Below, piece by piece: positions 1 through 7,800 of a stretch of 9,491 nucleotides of DNA. Source of the DNA: an uncultured Blautia sp. (GTDB lineage Bacteria; Bacillota; Clostridia; Lachnospirales; Lachnospiraceae); contig CAKRPO010000066.1 of NCBI GenBank assembly GCA_934378195.1, forward strand, positions 1 through 9,491, read 5' to 3'. Each line of letters starts with the position of its first letter. Within the stretch, counting starts at the first letter, position 1. The notes beneath the pieces were generated by a model. It did no database searches. It had not been told where the DNA came from and was given only the letters and a program-made list of their open reading frames with translations. A program made the position numbers and the translations under genes.

Positions 1-1974
1 CCGGAGCAGTGGCTTGACCGCCCGGATATCCTTCAGAAAGACATTGAATATTTCAAAAAAGCACATATCAACACAGTATCTGTAGGGATTTTTTCCTGGG
101 CAGTTCTTGAACCTGAAGAAGGAAAATATAACTTCGACTGGCTGGAAGAGATCATCAATAACCTTTACAAGGAGGGGATTTATACCATCCTTGCAACTCC
201 GTCAGGGGCAAGACCGAAATGGATGGCAGACAAGTATGAAGAAGTCCTTCGTATGGATCCGGACAGAACAAGAAGATTTTTCGGAGGCAGACATAATCAC
301 TGCTTTACCTCTCCGGTATACAGAGAAAAAGTCCATGCGATCGATAAGAAATTAGCCGAAAGATTCGGCAAACATCCGGCAGTTATGCTGTGGCACATCT
401 CCAATGAGTTCGGTGGAGAATGCCACTGCCCTCTGTGTCAGGCAAAGTTCCGTGAATGGCTGAAAGAAAAATACTGCACGATCGAGAATCTTAATAAACG
501 CTGGTGTACTACTTTCTGGAGCCATAAGTACAATAGCTTTGACCAGATTGAAAGTCCGTCGCCTAAGGGTGAAAATGAACTTCATGCACTGAAGCTTGAC
601 TGGAAAAGATTTGTGACAGACCAGACGATCGATTTCATTAAAAATGAGGTCGATGCGATCCGTGAGGGTGGTTCCGAACTGCCTGTGACAGCAAACCTGA
701 TGTATGATTATGATGGTCTGGATTACAAAAAATTCAAAGATATTCTGGATGTGGTATCCTGGGATAACTATCCGAGCTGGCACAAAAAAGAAGAATATCT
801 TACTGCAGTTGATGCAGAGATGCAGCATGATCTGATGCGCAGTATCAGGAAGGAACCATTTCTTCTTATGGAATCCTGTCCGTCTGCAACAAACTGGAAA
901 CCGATTAACAAACTTAAAAAACCAGGGATGCATCTGGCAGCATCTCTCCAGGCTGTGGCACATGGTTCTGACAGCGTTCTGTACTTCCAGCTCCGACAGA
1001 GCCAGGGTGCTTCGGAAAAATTCCACGGTGCTGTGATCGATCATTATGGTGGAGATGATACCCGCGTATTTAAGGAAGTGACAGAGGTTGGAGAGGCTCT
1101 GGAACAGATTCAGGAGACGGTTGGAACCAGCGTGAGATCGCAGGCGGCTGTTCTCTATGATCGTGAGAATGACTGGGCGATCGCCGATGTACAGGGTCCA
1201 CGAAATGTAGATATGCATTATCACGAAGCAGTCCAGAAAAACTATCGTGCACTGAGAGAGCAGGGACTGAATGTTGATATCATTGCGATGGAACATGACC
1301 TTGCAGACTACAAAGTCCTGGCGGCTCCGATGGCATATATGTTCAAGGACGGATACGAAGAAAAACTCCGTACTTATGTAGAAAACGGCGGAACTCTGGT
1401 GCTTTCCTACTGGTCAGGGCTGGTAGACGGCACAGACAAGTGTTTCCTTGACGGAACCCCATACGGTCTGATGGACGTAACAGGAATCCGCAGTGCAGAG
1501 ATTGATGCTCTGTATGACTGGGAAGAAAACCATGCCATTCCACAGGCAGGAAGTCATCTTGGAATCAGCAACGTATATTCCTGCAAAAACCTCTGCGAAC
1601 TGATTAAAGTTTCCGATGCAGAAGTGCTGATGCGCTACGGCGAAGACTTCTACCAGGGCTATCCGGTACTGACACACAAAGCATTCGGAAAAGGTCATGT
1701 ATATTATGTATGCGCAGATATGGAGCTTGGATTCTATCAGGACTTCTACGGCAGAGTAGCAGCAGAAGCCGGACTGAAATCTCCAATTGCATTTATTCCG
1801 GAGGGTGTTACTGTAACTGTAAGAGAGAGCGAAGATACCGAATATCTCTTCATTCAGAACTATGCACGCAAACCACAGACGGTTCCGGTTCCGGCAGAGT
1901 ATGAACTGCTCTATGGAACAGAGAGTGAAGTCATGGCTCCGCTGCAGACAAGGATTCTGAAGAAACACAAATAA
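1..1974 (+). CDS. GH42 beta-galactosidase, 5'-truncated by the window edge
   Basis: Hydrolyses terminal beta-galactosides (glycoside hydrolase family 42), probably in the cytoplasm on imported oligosaccharides. The frame is open from base 1. The visible product has 657 residues and starts at the PEQW motif found near the N-terminus of this family, so probably only about 10-20 residues and the true start are missing. Counting from the first visible residue, the likely acid/base is E136 in HISNEFG and the likely nucleophile is E291 in LLMESCPS. A structural metal site is suggested by C101 with C141, C143 and C146 (CHCPLCQ). The TIM barrel occupies roughly the first 370 residues. A GATase-like middle domain (around GGTLVLSYWSGLVDG) and a short beta C-terminal domain (FIQNYARKPQTV) follow. 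Length and order are normal for the family. The gene is followed at once by a terminator, so it ends its transcript. Any transporter or regulator partner would lie upstream, out of view. Confidence 0.95.
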   Translation, partial: PEQWLDRPDILQKDIEYFKKAHINTVSVGIFSWAVLEPEEGKYNFDWLEEIINNLYKEGIYTILATPSGARPKWMADKYEEVLRMDPDRTRRFFGGRHNHCFTSPVYREKVHAIDKKLAERFGKHPAVMLWHISNEFGGECHCPLCQAKFREWLKEKYCTIENLNKRWCTTFWSHKYNSFDQIESPSPKGENELHALKLDWKRFVTDQTIDFIKNEVDAIREGGSELPVTANLMYDYDGLDYKKFKDILDVVSWDNYPSWHKKEEYLTAVDAEMQHDLMRSIRKEPFLLMESCPSATNWKPINKLKKPGMHLAASLQAVAHGSDSVLYFQLRQSQGASEKFHGAVIDHYGGDDTRVFKEVTEVGEALEQIQETVGTSVRSQAAVLYDRENDWAIADVQGPRNVDMHYHEAVQKNYRALREQGLNVDIIAMEHDLADYKVLAAPMAYMFKDGYEEKLRTYVENGGTLVLSYWSGLVDGTDKCFLDGTPYGLMDVTGIRSAEIDALYDWEENHAIPQAGSHLGISNVYSCKNLCELIKVSDAEVLMRYGEDFYQGYPVLTHKAFGKGHVYYVCADMELGFYQDFYGRVAAEAGLKSPIAFIPEGVTVTVRESEDTEYLFIQNYARKPQTVPVPAEYELLYGTESEVMAPLQTRILKKHK

Positions 1975-1977
1975 AAA

Positions 1978-2034
1978 ATAAGACAGAAAAAAGTTCCCGG
2001 CATTTTGTCAGGAACTTTTTCTGTCTTATTTTAT
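1978..2034 (+). terminator. Intrinsic terminator after the GH42 gene
   Basis: Starts 4 bases after the stop codon. The left arm 1978-1997 (ataagacag, A-run, gttcc) pairs with 2011-2029 (ggaac, T-run, ctgtcttat), imperfect by one extra A, around a 13-base loop. A T-rich tail (ttatttta) follows. It should end the beta-galactosidase transcript and insulate sbcD. The A-rich left arm gives some terminator character on the other strand too, but no minus-strand gene points at it. Confidence 0.88.
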
Positions 2035-2074
2035 GTAATAGGAAATTACTCCGTAATGTTCCTATTACATAAAA
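2029..2074. repeat. Perfect 16-bp palindrome with inner stem (REP/MITE-like hairpin)
   Basis: Bases 2029-2044 (ttttatgtaataggaa) are the exact reverse complement of 2059-2074. Inside them attac (2045-2049) pairs with gtaat (2053-2057) around a tcc loop, with one bulged G at 2058. The result is a near-continuous 21-bp stem. It overlaps the tail of the preceding terminator but is separate from its stem. The core 2040-2062 matches 7806-7828 at 19 of 23 positions, so the motif occurs twice in this window, both times in intergenic DNA. This suggests a dispersed palindromic repeat. Function unknown. Confidence 0.75.
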
Positions 2075-2212
2075 ACGCTCCGCGAGGATGCGACTAGATG
2101 CATTTGGAATATGTTTGCTAAAGCAGACTGCATCTAGCGCGCAAAGCGTAGCAAGTCCCTCAAAGATTGAGGGATTTAGGGAGTTTGAAGCGGACTTGTC
2201 CGCTTTGTTCAA
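2075..2212. repeat. Structured intergenic segment with three further hairpins
   Basis: Continues directly from the palindrome at 2029-2074. Hairpin A: ctagatgca (2094-2102) pairs perfectly with tgcatctag (2129-2137), an inner tttgct/agcaga stem lies in its loop, and weaker cgct/agcg pairing lies outside. Hairpin B: tccctcaa (2156-2163) pairs with ttgaggga (2167-2174) over 3 bases. Hairpin C: aagcggac (2188-2195) pairs with gtccgctt (2198-2205), flanked by ttgaa/ttcaa. It is richer in G+C than the A/T-rich DNA on either side and has no convincing coding potential. It is most simply the rest of a composite repeat or miniature element. A structured RNA in the sbcD leader is an alternative. No target-site duplication or transposase-type ends could be identified. 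Confidence 0.5.
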
Positions 2213-2271
2213 TTCAATTCTCTGATCAAATATAAATATCGAAAGAAAAAGGTGCAGGCAGACAGTTGAGA

Positions 2272-2280
2272 TGTTATGAT
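2272..2280 (+). promoter_or_regulatory. Candidate extended -10 element for the sbcDC operon
   Basis: The sequence tgttatgat fits the extended -10 pattern TGnTATAAT with one mismatch in the hexamer. It lies about 75 bases upstream of the chosen sbcD start. No good -35 hexamer is present at 17-18 bases (gtgcag/ggtgca), so this is a weak call based on one motif. It is the best candidate between the upstream terminator and sbcD. Confidence 0.3.
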
Positions 2281-2339
2281 GTATACAAAGACAGAAAATG
2301 TCAGCCATTATAAATCAAGTAAACATTAATGATGCTGTC

Positions 2340-2346
2340 GGAGAGG
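2340..2346 (+). promoter_or_regulatory. Ribosome binding site that fixes the sbcD start
   Basis: GGAGAGG ends 9 bases before the ATG at 2356. An in-frame ATG at 2329 lies upstream of this site, has no comparable Shine-Dalgarno, and would add nine residues ahead of the conserved SbcD N-terminus. The site therefore argues for 2356. Confidence 0.8.
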
Positions 2347-2355
2347 AACGTGACT

Positions 2356-3504
2356 ATGAAATTTTTTCACTTATCGGATTTGCATATAGGATTAAAACTC
2401 ATGAACCGTGACATGAGAGAAGATCAGGAATATATTTTGTCGAAAATTGTCGAAGCAGCGGGTCTGGAAAAGCCGGATGCGATTGTGATCGCAGGGGATA
2501 TTTACGACAAAGCGGTTCCCTCTGCGGAGGCGGTAGAGGTTTTTGACCAGTTTCTGGAAGGACTGACAGAAGCAGTTCCGAAAGCGGTAATCATGATGAT
2601 CAGCGGAAACCATGACAGCGCATCAAGAGTGAACTGTTTTCGAAAGGTTTTGTCCCACCAGAAGGTATATATGATTGGTCAGCCACCGCGAACAGAAGAA
2701 GAATACATGGAAAAAGTTGTCCTTGAAGATAAGTATGGAAACATGAATTTTTATCTTCTTCCGTTTGTAAAACCATCTATGGTGAAACAGGTTGTGGGAG
2801 TGGATGAGAATGGAAATAATCTTTCTTATAATGAAACACTTCATCGTCTGATCGGACGTGAAAAAATTAATTCAGACGAGCGAAATGTACTTGTCAGCCA
2901 CCAGTTTTATCTTCCTGCCGGTAAGAATGCAGAGGATGTGGAACGTATGGACTCCGAGATGCGTACGGTCGGAAATATCGATGAAGTATCGGCAGATGTA
3001 CTGGGAAAATTTGATTATGCGGCACTGGGACATATTCATAAACCAATGAAAGTTGGCAGTGAATTTTATCGCTATTGTGGAACTCCGCTTGCCTGCTCTG
3101 TGAGTGAAGCAGAGCAGCAAAAAGGAATTATCATGGTAGAATCAGGGAGAAAAGGAGATATCAAAACAACCGTTCTTCCGTTGGAACCACTGCATAAAGT
3201 AAAGGTCATAAAAGGGACACTGGAAGAAATTTTAAAAAAATCCTGCAGAGATTATGTGACAGTGATCCTGACAGATAAGGCAGATCTGGACGTGATTGAT
3301 ATGCAGGAGCGCATCCGTCTGACATTCCCGAATCTTCTGGAAATTCGAAGGGAAAATCAGCGGAAAGCGGATTATACCAGAACGTTACAGACAGAAGAAT
3401 TACTGGATCCGTATGAATTGTGCTGCTCTTTTCTGAAAGATCTGGACGAAGAAGAAAAGATGATCTTGCAGGATGTACTCCATACCGTTCAGGGGGTGAA
3501 ATAA
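2356..3504 (+). CDS. sbcD: SbcD nuclease subunit of SbcCD (Mre11-type phosphoesterase)
   Basis: Nuclease subunit of the SbcCD complex. With ATP-driven SbcC it cuts DNA hairpins and trims blocked double-strand ends, acting in replication and recombination repair. The product is 382 residues, close to the usual ~380-400. The calcineurin-like metal-binding motifs are all present: D8 and H10 in SDLHIG, D48 in AGDIYD, N85-H86-D87 in SGNHD, H182 in VSHQF, and H226 and H228 in LGHIHKP. These account for the two-manganese active site, so the enzyme looks intact. The C-terminal ~100 residues form the capping and SbcC-binding region. The ATG at 2356 is preferred because it has a strong binding site and gives the family-type start MKFFHLSD. 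Its stop codon directly abuts the sbcC start, which implies co-transcription and translational coupling. Confidence 0.95.
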   Translation: MKFFHLSDLHIGLKLMNRDMREDQEYILSKIVEAAGLEKPDAIVIAGDIYDKAVPSAEAVEVFDQFLEGLTEAVPKAVIMMISGNHDSASRVNCFRKVLSHQKVYMIGQPPRTEEEYMEKVVLEDKYGNMNFYLLPFVKPSMVKQVVGVDENGNNLSYNETLHRLIGREKINSDERNVLVSHQFYLPAGKNAEDVERMDSEMRTVGNIDEVSADVLGKFDYAALGHIHKPMKVGSEFYRYCGTPLACSVSEAEQQKGIIMVESGRKGDIKTTVLPLEPLHKVKVIKGTLEEILKKSCRDYVTVILTDKADLDVIDMQERIRLTFPNLLEIRRENQRKADYTRTLQTEELLDPYELCCSFLKDLDEEEKMILQDVLHTVQGVK

Positions 3505-6500
3505 ATGAAACCGTTACGTTTAAAAATGCAGGCATTTGGCTCATATGGTAAAGAAACTACCATTGATTTTGAGAAAGTAAATCAGAATCTTTTTCTTATA
3601 ACGGGGGATACCGGAGCGGGAAAAACGACGATTTTTGATGCGATCGTTTTTGCATTATATGGCGAAGCCAGCTCTTCTTTAAACAAAAAAGAAGGCGTGG
3701 TTTTACAGAGTCAATATGTGGATTTTGATTCAGAACCGTATGTCGAACTTGTCTTTTCGGAAGGTCGTGATGAGAAGCAGAAAATCTATACCGTGCGCCG
3801 TGTTCCGAGACATCTCAAAACGATCACAAGAGGTGCAAACAAGGGTAAACCAAAAGAAAATACAGGTTCGGTAAGTCTGATCATGCCGGATGGGATGGAA
3901 TATCCATCAAAAGAAACGGACCGTAAACTGCAGGAGATCGTAGGTCTGACAAAGAGTCAGTTTATGCAGGTTGCTATGATCGCCCAGGGTGAATTTATGG
4001 ATCTCCTCCGTGCAAAATCGGATGACAAAAAAGTGATTTTTCGAAAGCTTTTTAATACAGAAATGTATCAGGATATTGTGACAGAACTGGGGAATCGAAA
4101 GCGTACAAAAGAGAAAGAAATTGCCGTTTTGAAAACACAATGTCAGGGAGAAGTGAGCAGGATCCGTATACCGGAAATATATGAATCAGAGACTTTGAGA
4201 CAGCTAAAAAAACAACTGGAAGAAGGCGAGATGACGCGCCTTACAGACTTTCTGGAAGAAGTGGAAAAACTGTGTGACTGGTTGGAAAAATATGCTGATC
4301 TGGCAGAAAAAGATTATCGGAAATCGGTTGAAAACAGAGACAAAAAAAGAGAACTGTATACCAGGGCGGAAGCACTTTTAAAATGGTTTGGTCAGCTGGA
4401 AACTGCGGAACAGAAACTGCAGAAATGTGCAGGTGATGAAGCAAAAATAGTGGAAACGACAGCCCTGATCAGCCGTATCAGAAATGCATATGAGATCAGA
4501 GAGACCGGTGTTCTTTTAAAGGATGCGGAGAGACGGCTGACAGAACTGGAACAATCATTAAAGACTCAGGAAAAACAGTTGCCAATATTGGAAGAAACGC
4601 GGAAAACGGCAGAAAAAGCAGAGGAACAGAAAAAGCTGATTTGCGATCAGGAATTGCAGAATTACAGTAAAATTTCGGAAAAAGTCCAGAAGGCACTGGA
4701 GCTTTTTGAACAGATAAAGAGACTTCATATACAGGCAGAAGCAGACAGGGAAAACTGTGCTCTGGCAATAGAAAACACAAAGAAAGTACGAAAGCAGCAG
4801 GTGGCTCTGGAAGAGCAGGAAACACAGTGGAAAAAACAGAGCGAAGAGTTGGCTGAAGTGGATAAGAAGCTGGTACTTGCAGAGAATAAAAAGCAGGAAG
4901 CAGATGCGGTTTCAAAGGAGATCGTGGATGTTCAGACCTTGAGAAATCACGCAGAACAGTGCCGCAAAAAAGCAATTAAAACACGAGAAACTTATGTGAA
5001 TATAACGGAAAAATATAAGGATGCAAACACAGAATATGAAGAAGTAAGACTGCATTTTCTGAATGCGCAGGCTGGTTTTCTCGCTGCAGAATTAGAGACG
5101 GGAAAGCCCTGCCCGGTGTGCGGCTCTACAGAACATCCACATCCGGCGAAAAAAGGTGTGGAATCTGTGGATATCTCTGAAGAAAAACTGCAAAATATGC
5201 AGGCGAATGTGGATAAACTACGTAAAGATCAGGAAAAAGCTGCAGGGGATGCAGCGGCGGCCAGATCAGAATACGATACACGAAAAGATACCTATATTGC
5301 CAGTGTACAAAAGCTCCAGGAACGTTTACACAGAAGTATTTCTTCTATAACAGAGCAGTCGAGCGTGAAAGAAATGAACAATTCTTTGGAACTCTGGAAA
5401 CGGCAGATAGAAACAGAACTGGAGAAACTGAAGGCAGATGCACGACTTTTGACACAAATCCGTGAGGCACTCCAGAAGGTAGAAGAACAGAAAAAACGAT
5501 TGCAGGAAACGCTGGATCAGTGTCTGGAAAAAGAGAAGACAGCAGCAGAAAAACTGGCTGGAAGCGAAGCTGCATTGCAAAATCTGAGAGGTTCTGCAGA
5601 ATTTGAGACAAAAGAAGCGGCAGAAGCAGCACTGGTGCGGGCGAAAAATCTGAAGCAAAATGCAGAAATGATCTTTGAGAAAGCTTCAAAAGAAGCAAGA
5701 GAAGCTGCAAATGCCGTGAAACAGGCAGAAACCCTGATCAGCCGTTACCAGCAGGAGATTCCAGAGCAAAAGAAGATTGTGAATGAACGAACATCTTCTT
5801 ATATAGAAGCAATGGAATCCAGACAGATGACAGAAACTGAATGGAAAGAACTCGTGGAGACATATCGTCGTGAAGCGTCAGAGGAACTTCAGAAAACAGT
5901 CAGTGCTTATCACGAGAAAAAGGCTGCAGCACAGGCGCAGAAGGATTCTGCACAGAGTGCGATCGGAGAAGAGCAAAAACCGGTTCTGGAAGAAATCCAG
6001 ATGGAAAAAGAAGCAGCAGAAGTGGAGTATCTGAAAAAGGAAAAGGTTTATAATCAACTGTGTATGGACGAAAAAGATGACAGAGAAATCTATGAGGCGC
6101 TCGCTTCCAGGCTGGAAGAACGAAAAGCAATTGTGGAAGAACATGCCCGGATTGATGTGCTGTACCGCATGACTTCCGGAAATGTCAGTGGCTCACGTAT
6201 GGATCTGGAAACCTATGTACAGCGGTATTATCTGGAACATATTTTGTACGCGGCGAATCGACGATTTCAGGAAATGTCTGCCGGACAGTTTGAACTTCGT
6301 ATGTATGATCTGGAAAAAGCCGGCGAGGGCAAAAACAGAGGGCTTGATCTGATGGTTTATTCCACTGTGACAGGCAAAGAGCGGGAAGTGCGAACGCTTT
6401 CCGGTGGAGAATCTTTTATGGCTGCATTGTCTCTTGCACTTGGAATGGCAGACCAGATTCAGCAGAGCTCTGCGGCAATCAATCTGGACATGATGTTTAT

Positions 6501-6690
6501 CGATGAAGGTTTTGGCTCTCTTGATGAACATTCTAGAAATCAGGCAGTACGTGTACTGCAGGAGATGGCAGAAGGTTCGAGACTGATCGGAATCATTTCT
6601 CATGTATCAGAACTGAAGCAGGAGATAGAAGATCAGCTGATCGTAGGTAAAGATGAAAATGGAAGTCATGTGAAATGGCAGATCAGCTGA
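3505..6690 (+). CDS. sbcC: SbcC ATPase subunit of SbcCD (Rad50-type SMC-like protein)
   Basis: ATPase and DNA-tethering subunit of SbcCD, controlling SbcD access to DNA ends. It has 1061 residues, typical for the family (about 1050). In order: N-terminal ATPase half with Walker A G34-DTGAGKTT (K40) and Q-loop Q161 in MIAQGEF; first long coiled coil, roughly residues 180-530; zinc hook C536-P-V-C539 followed by GSTEHPHP; returning coiled coil to about 880; C-terminal ATPase half with signature LSGGES (965-970), Walker B FIDE (998-1001), D-loop SLDEHS and H-loop H1033. All catalytic elements are present, so the gene looks functional. A strong binding site (agggggtga, 3491-3499) overlaps the end of sbcD and the start codon immediately follows the sbcD stop. 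The 3' end overlaps a small ORF leading to the next gene. Confidence 0.96.
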   Translation: MKPLRLKMQAFGSYGKETTIDFEKVNQNLFLITGDTGAGKTTIFDAIVFALYGEASSSLNKKEGVVLQSQYVDFDSEPYVELVFSEGRDEKQKIYTVRRVPRHLKTITRGANKGKPKENTGSVSLIMPDGMEYPSKETDRKLQEIVGLTKSQFMQVAMIAQGEFMDLLRAKSDDKKVIFRKLFNTEMYQDIVTELGNRKRTKEKEIAVLKTQCQGEVSRIRIPEIYESETLRQLKKQLEEGEMTRLTDFLEEVEKLCDWLEKYADLAEKDYRKSVENRDKKRELYTRAEALLKWFGQLETAEQKLQKCAGDEAKIVETTALISRIRNAYEIRETGVLLKDAERRLTELEQSLKTQEKQLPILEETRKTAEKAEEQKKLICDQELQNYSKISEKVQKALELFEQIKRLHIQAEADRENCALAIENTKKVRKQQVALEEQETQWKKQSEELAEVDKKLVLAENKKQEADAVSKEIVDVQTLRNHAEQCRKKAIKTRETYVNITEKYKDANTEYEEVRLHFLNAQAGFLAAELETGKPCPVCGSTEHPHPAKKGVESVDISEEKLQNMQANVDKLRKDQEKAAGDAAAARSEYDTRKDTYIASVQKLQERLHRSISSITEQSSVKEMNNSLELWKRQIETELEKLKADARLLTQIREALQKVEEQKKRLQETLDQCLEKEKTAAEKLAGSEAALQNLRGSAEFETKEAAEAALVRAKNLKQNAEMIFEKASKEAREAANAVKQAETLISRYQQEIPEQKKIVNERTSSYIEAMESRQMTETEWKELVETYRREASEELQKTVSAYHEKKAAAQAQKDSAQSAIGEEQKPVLEEIQMEKEAAEVEYLKKEKVYNQLCMDEKDDREIYEALASRLEERKAIVEEHARIDVLYRMTSGNVSGSRMDLETYVQRYYLEHILYAANRRFQEMSAGQFELRMYDLEKAGEGKNRGLDLMVYSTVTGKEREVRTLSGGESFMAALSLALGMADQIQQSSAAINLDMMFIDEGFGSLDEHSRNQAVRVLQEMAEGSRLIGIISHVSELKQEIEDQLIVGKDENGSHVKWQIS

Positions 6691-6752
6691 GATGGCTGAA
6701 ACAGGAGCCTGATCCGGAAACTATTGAAAGATTATTGGGATTAGAAATATGA
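6675..6752 (+). CDS. Possible 25-residue peptide ORF between sbcC and the next gene
   Basis: An ATG inside the last 16 bases of sbcC, in another frame, opens 25 codons. The ORF ends in a TGA sharing the sequence ATGA with the ATG of the downstream gene. The peptide begins MADQLRWLKQ and ends LLGLEI, looks amphipathic, and uses codons like the neighbouring genes (GAA, CTG, CAG, GAT). A ggaag lies 9 bases upstream of the ATG. The frame is closed by a stop at 6654-6656, so this is not the visible end of a longer gene. It may be a leader ORF that carries ribosomes from sbcC to the next start by termination-reinitiation, or a small protein. Chance is a real alternative at this length. I do not recognise a family. 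Confidence 0.35.
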   Translation: MADQLRWLKQEPDPETIERLLGLEI

Positions 6753-7738
6753 CAGAAGAAACTTTGGAAAAACTGGCACAATTATTGGAGCAGGATCAGT
6801 TTGAACTGCTCATTCCGGAGAATATGCCAGGCGGCGGGCGCGAAGCATCGGGAGAGAAGAGTGATAAAACAGATATTCCGCTGGTATATCTGATGAATGA
6901 TGCAGTCGAGAGCTTTCTGGTCTTTCGGAATGCACGGATGACAGGAGAATATCACAGCGACTATCAGGGAGAACTGCAGGCATCTATGACCAGACAGGAC
7001 GGCAGATTTGTGCTTGTTGTGAAACAGGACAAGACTGTGTTGACATTGTTTTTTGAAGATCTGGACCTGGAGGTGCATTTGTATGAGTATGCATATACCG
7101 GACATTTCTGGGTCAAAGAATATGAATATCTCCGGCAACTGGAATACAGACTGGCGATCCTTCGGGATAAATATGATTATCTTGGTGCAGCATACTGTAC
7201 GGAAGAGGAAATAAAACTGGCGACGCTTGCAGAGTTTCCACCATTAAATTACTGTTGTTATCCGGCAGTCCCGGAGAAATATATTGTGCCGCGGGAAAAC
7301 CCGTGGATTCCTTCGGAAGAGGCAATTACTTATATGAAAGAACTGGCAACGGAATGTGAAGATACTTCTTTGCTAAAAATGTTGGAATTCTATAGAAAGC
7401 ATCCTGCGAAATTCTGGGCGAAGAGACTTGCGGTTATGATGCATCAATCAAAACACAAAAAAGTTATAGATCTTCTGACAAAAAAGTTGCAGCAGGCGAC
7501 CGCAGGTTATCCAAGGAGAAACTTTGGCGAGGAAATGGAACGACGATATCAGCAAACCCTGAAGAAGATAAAAGAACGCCAGAGCGAATTAGAGAATCAG
7601 GGAATCCGCGCAGATATCTTAAGAGAAGAACCTTTTACGATTGCACGTGATTCTCTGGATTATAAACTGTATCTTATGATATGGAAGGAACAGAAGGGGA
7701 ATCGGGTAACGGAAATAGAAGAATATATCTGTAAATAA
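6749..7738 (+). CDS. Uncharacterised 329-residue protein, third gene of the sbcDC unit
   Basis: I do not recognise this family with confidence; it may belong to one of the Firmicute domains of unknown function (DUF3878 is a weak guess from memory). It has no signal peptide or membrane segment, so it is probably cytoplasmic. Residues 1-45 are acidic and helical with a GGGREASGEKSDK linker. About 46-125 reads as alternating beta strands (LVYLMND, SFLVFRNA, RFVLVVKQ, TVLTLFFED, LEVHLYEYAYTGHFWV). About 126-165 is helical, followed by the aromatic/Cys segment FPPLNYCCYPAVPEKY (163-178). The C-terminal half is helical and basic, including a KKIKERQSELENQ stretch. There is no nuclease, ATPase or DNA-binding motif that I can identify. 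The start overlaps the small ORF as ATGA and has a weak ggga 8 bases upstream. It lies 58 bases after sbcC and before the operon's terminator, so co-transcription is likely. A role with SbcCD is inference from position only. Confidence 0.8.
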   Translation: MTEETLEKLAQLLEQDQFELLIPENMPGGGREASGEKSDKTDIPLVYLMNDAVESFLVFRNARMTGEYHSDYQGELQASMTRQDGRFVLVVKQDKTVLTLFFEDLDLEVHLYEYAYTGHFWVKEYEYLRQLEYRLAILRDKYDYLGAAYCTEEEIKLATLAEFPPLNYCCYPAVPEKYIVPRENPWIPSEEAITYMKELATECEDTSLLKMLEFYRKHPAKFWAKRLAVMMHQSKHKKVIDLLTKKLQQATAGYPRRNFGEEMERRYQQTLKKIKERQSELENQGIRADILREEPFTIARDSLDYKLYLMIWKEQKGNRVTEIEEYICK

Positions 7739-7747
7739 TAGATTTTT

Positions 7748-7800
7748 AAAGCAAAAAGCTGTATGAGCAGGAGAAAACCTGAAATACAGCTTTTGCTTTT
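7748..7800. terminator. Bidirectional terminator between the sbcDC unit and the MATE gene
   Basis: The left arm 7748-7764 (aaagcaaaaagctgtat) pairs with 7784-7799 (atacagc, ttttgcttt), imperfect by one base. The loop contains a short cagg/cctg stem. A T-run follows on the plus strand (7796-7801) and an A-rich start gives a weaker T-run on the minus strand. It lies 9 bases after the stop of the 329-residue protein gene and 48 bases beyond the MATE stop on the other strand, so it can serve both convergent transcripts. It is stronger in the plus direction. Confidence 0.85.

Noticed and set aside
352..1296. Long minus-strand ORF (314 codons) opposite the GH42 gene
   Set aside because: Antisense to a well-supported gene with catalytic motifs. 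Its translation is Phe/Ile/Cys/His-rich without domain character, and there is no binding site or promoter.
1931..2308. Minus-strand ORF (125 codons) covering the intergenic region
   Set aside because: It reads through the terminator and all the palindromes and overlaps the GH42 3' end. It is best explained as translation of a repeat element, not a gene.
2329..2355. Upstream ATG start for sbcD adding nine residues
   Set aside because: No Shine-Dalgarno at that ATG. GGAGAGG and the conserved SbcD N-terminus point to 2356.
2075..2355. Riboswitch or other known RNA class in the sbcD leader
   Set aside because: Hairpins are present but I recognise no conserved riboswitch core, and the core palindrome recurs elsewhere, which favours a repeat.
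4496..4975. Minus-strand ORF (159 codons) inside sbcC, and similar ones at 5326-5710 and 5878-6144
   Set aside because: Ser/Leu/Phe/Pro-rich shadows expected opposite Glu/Lys/Gln-rich coiled-coil coding sequence.
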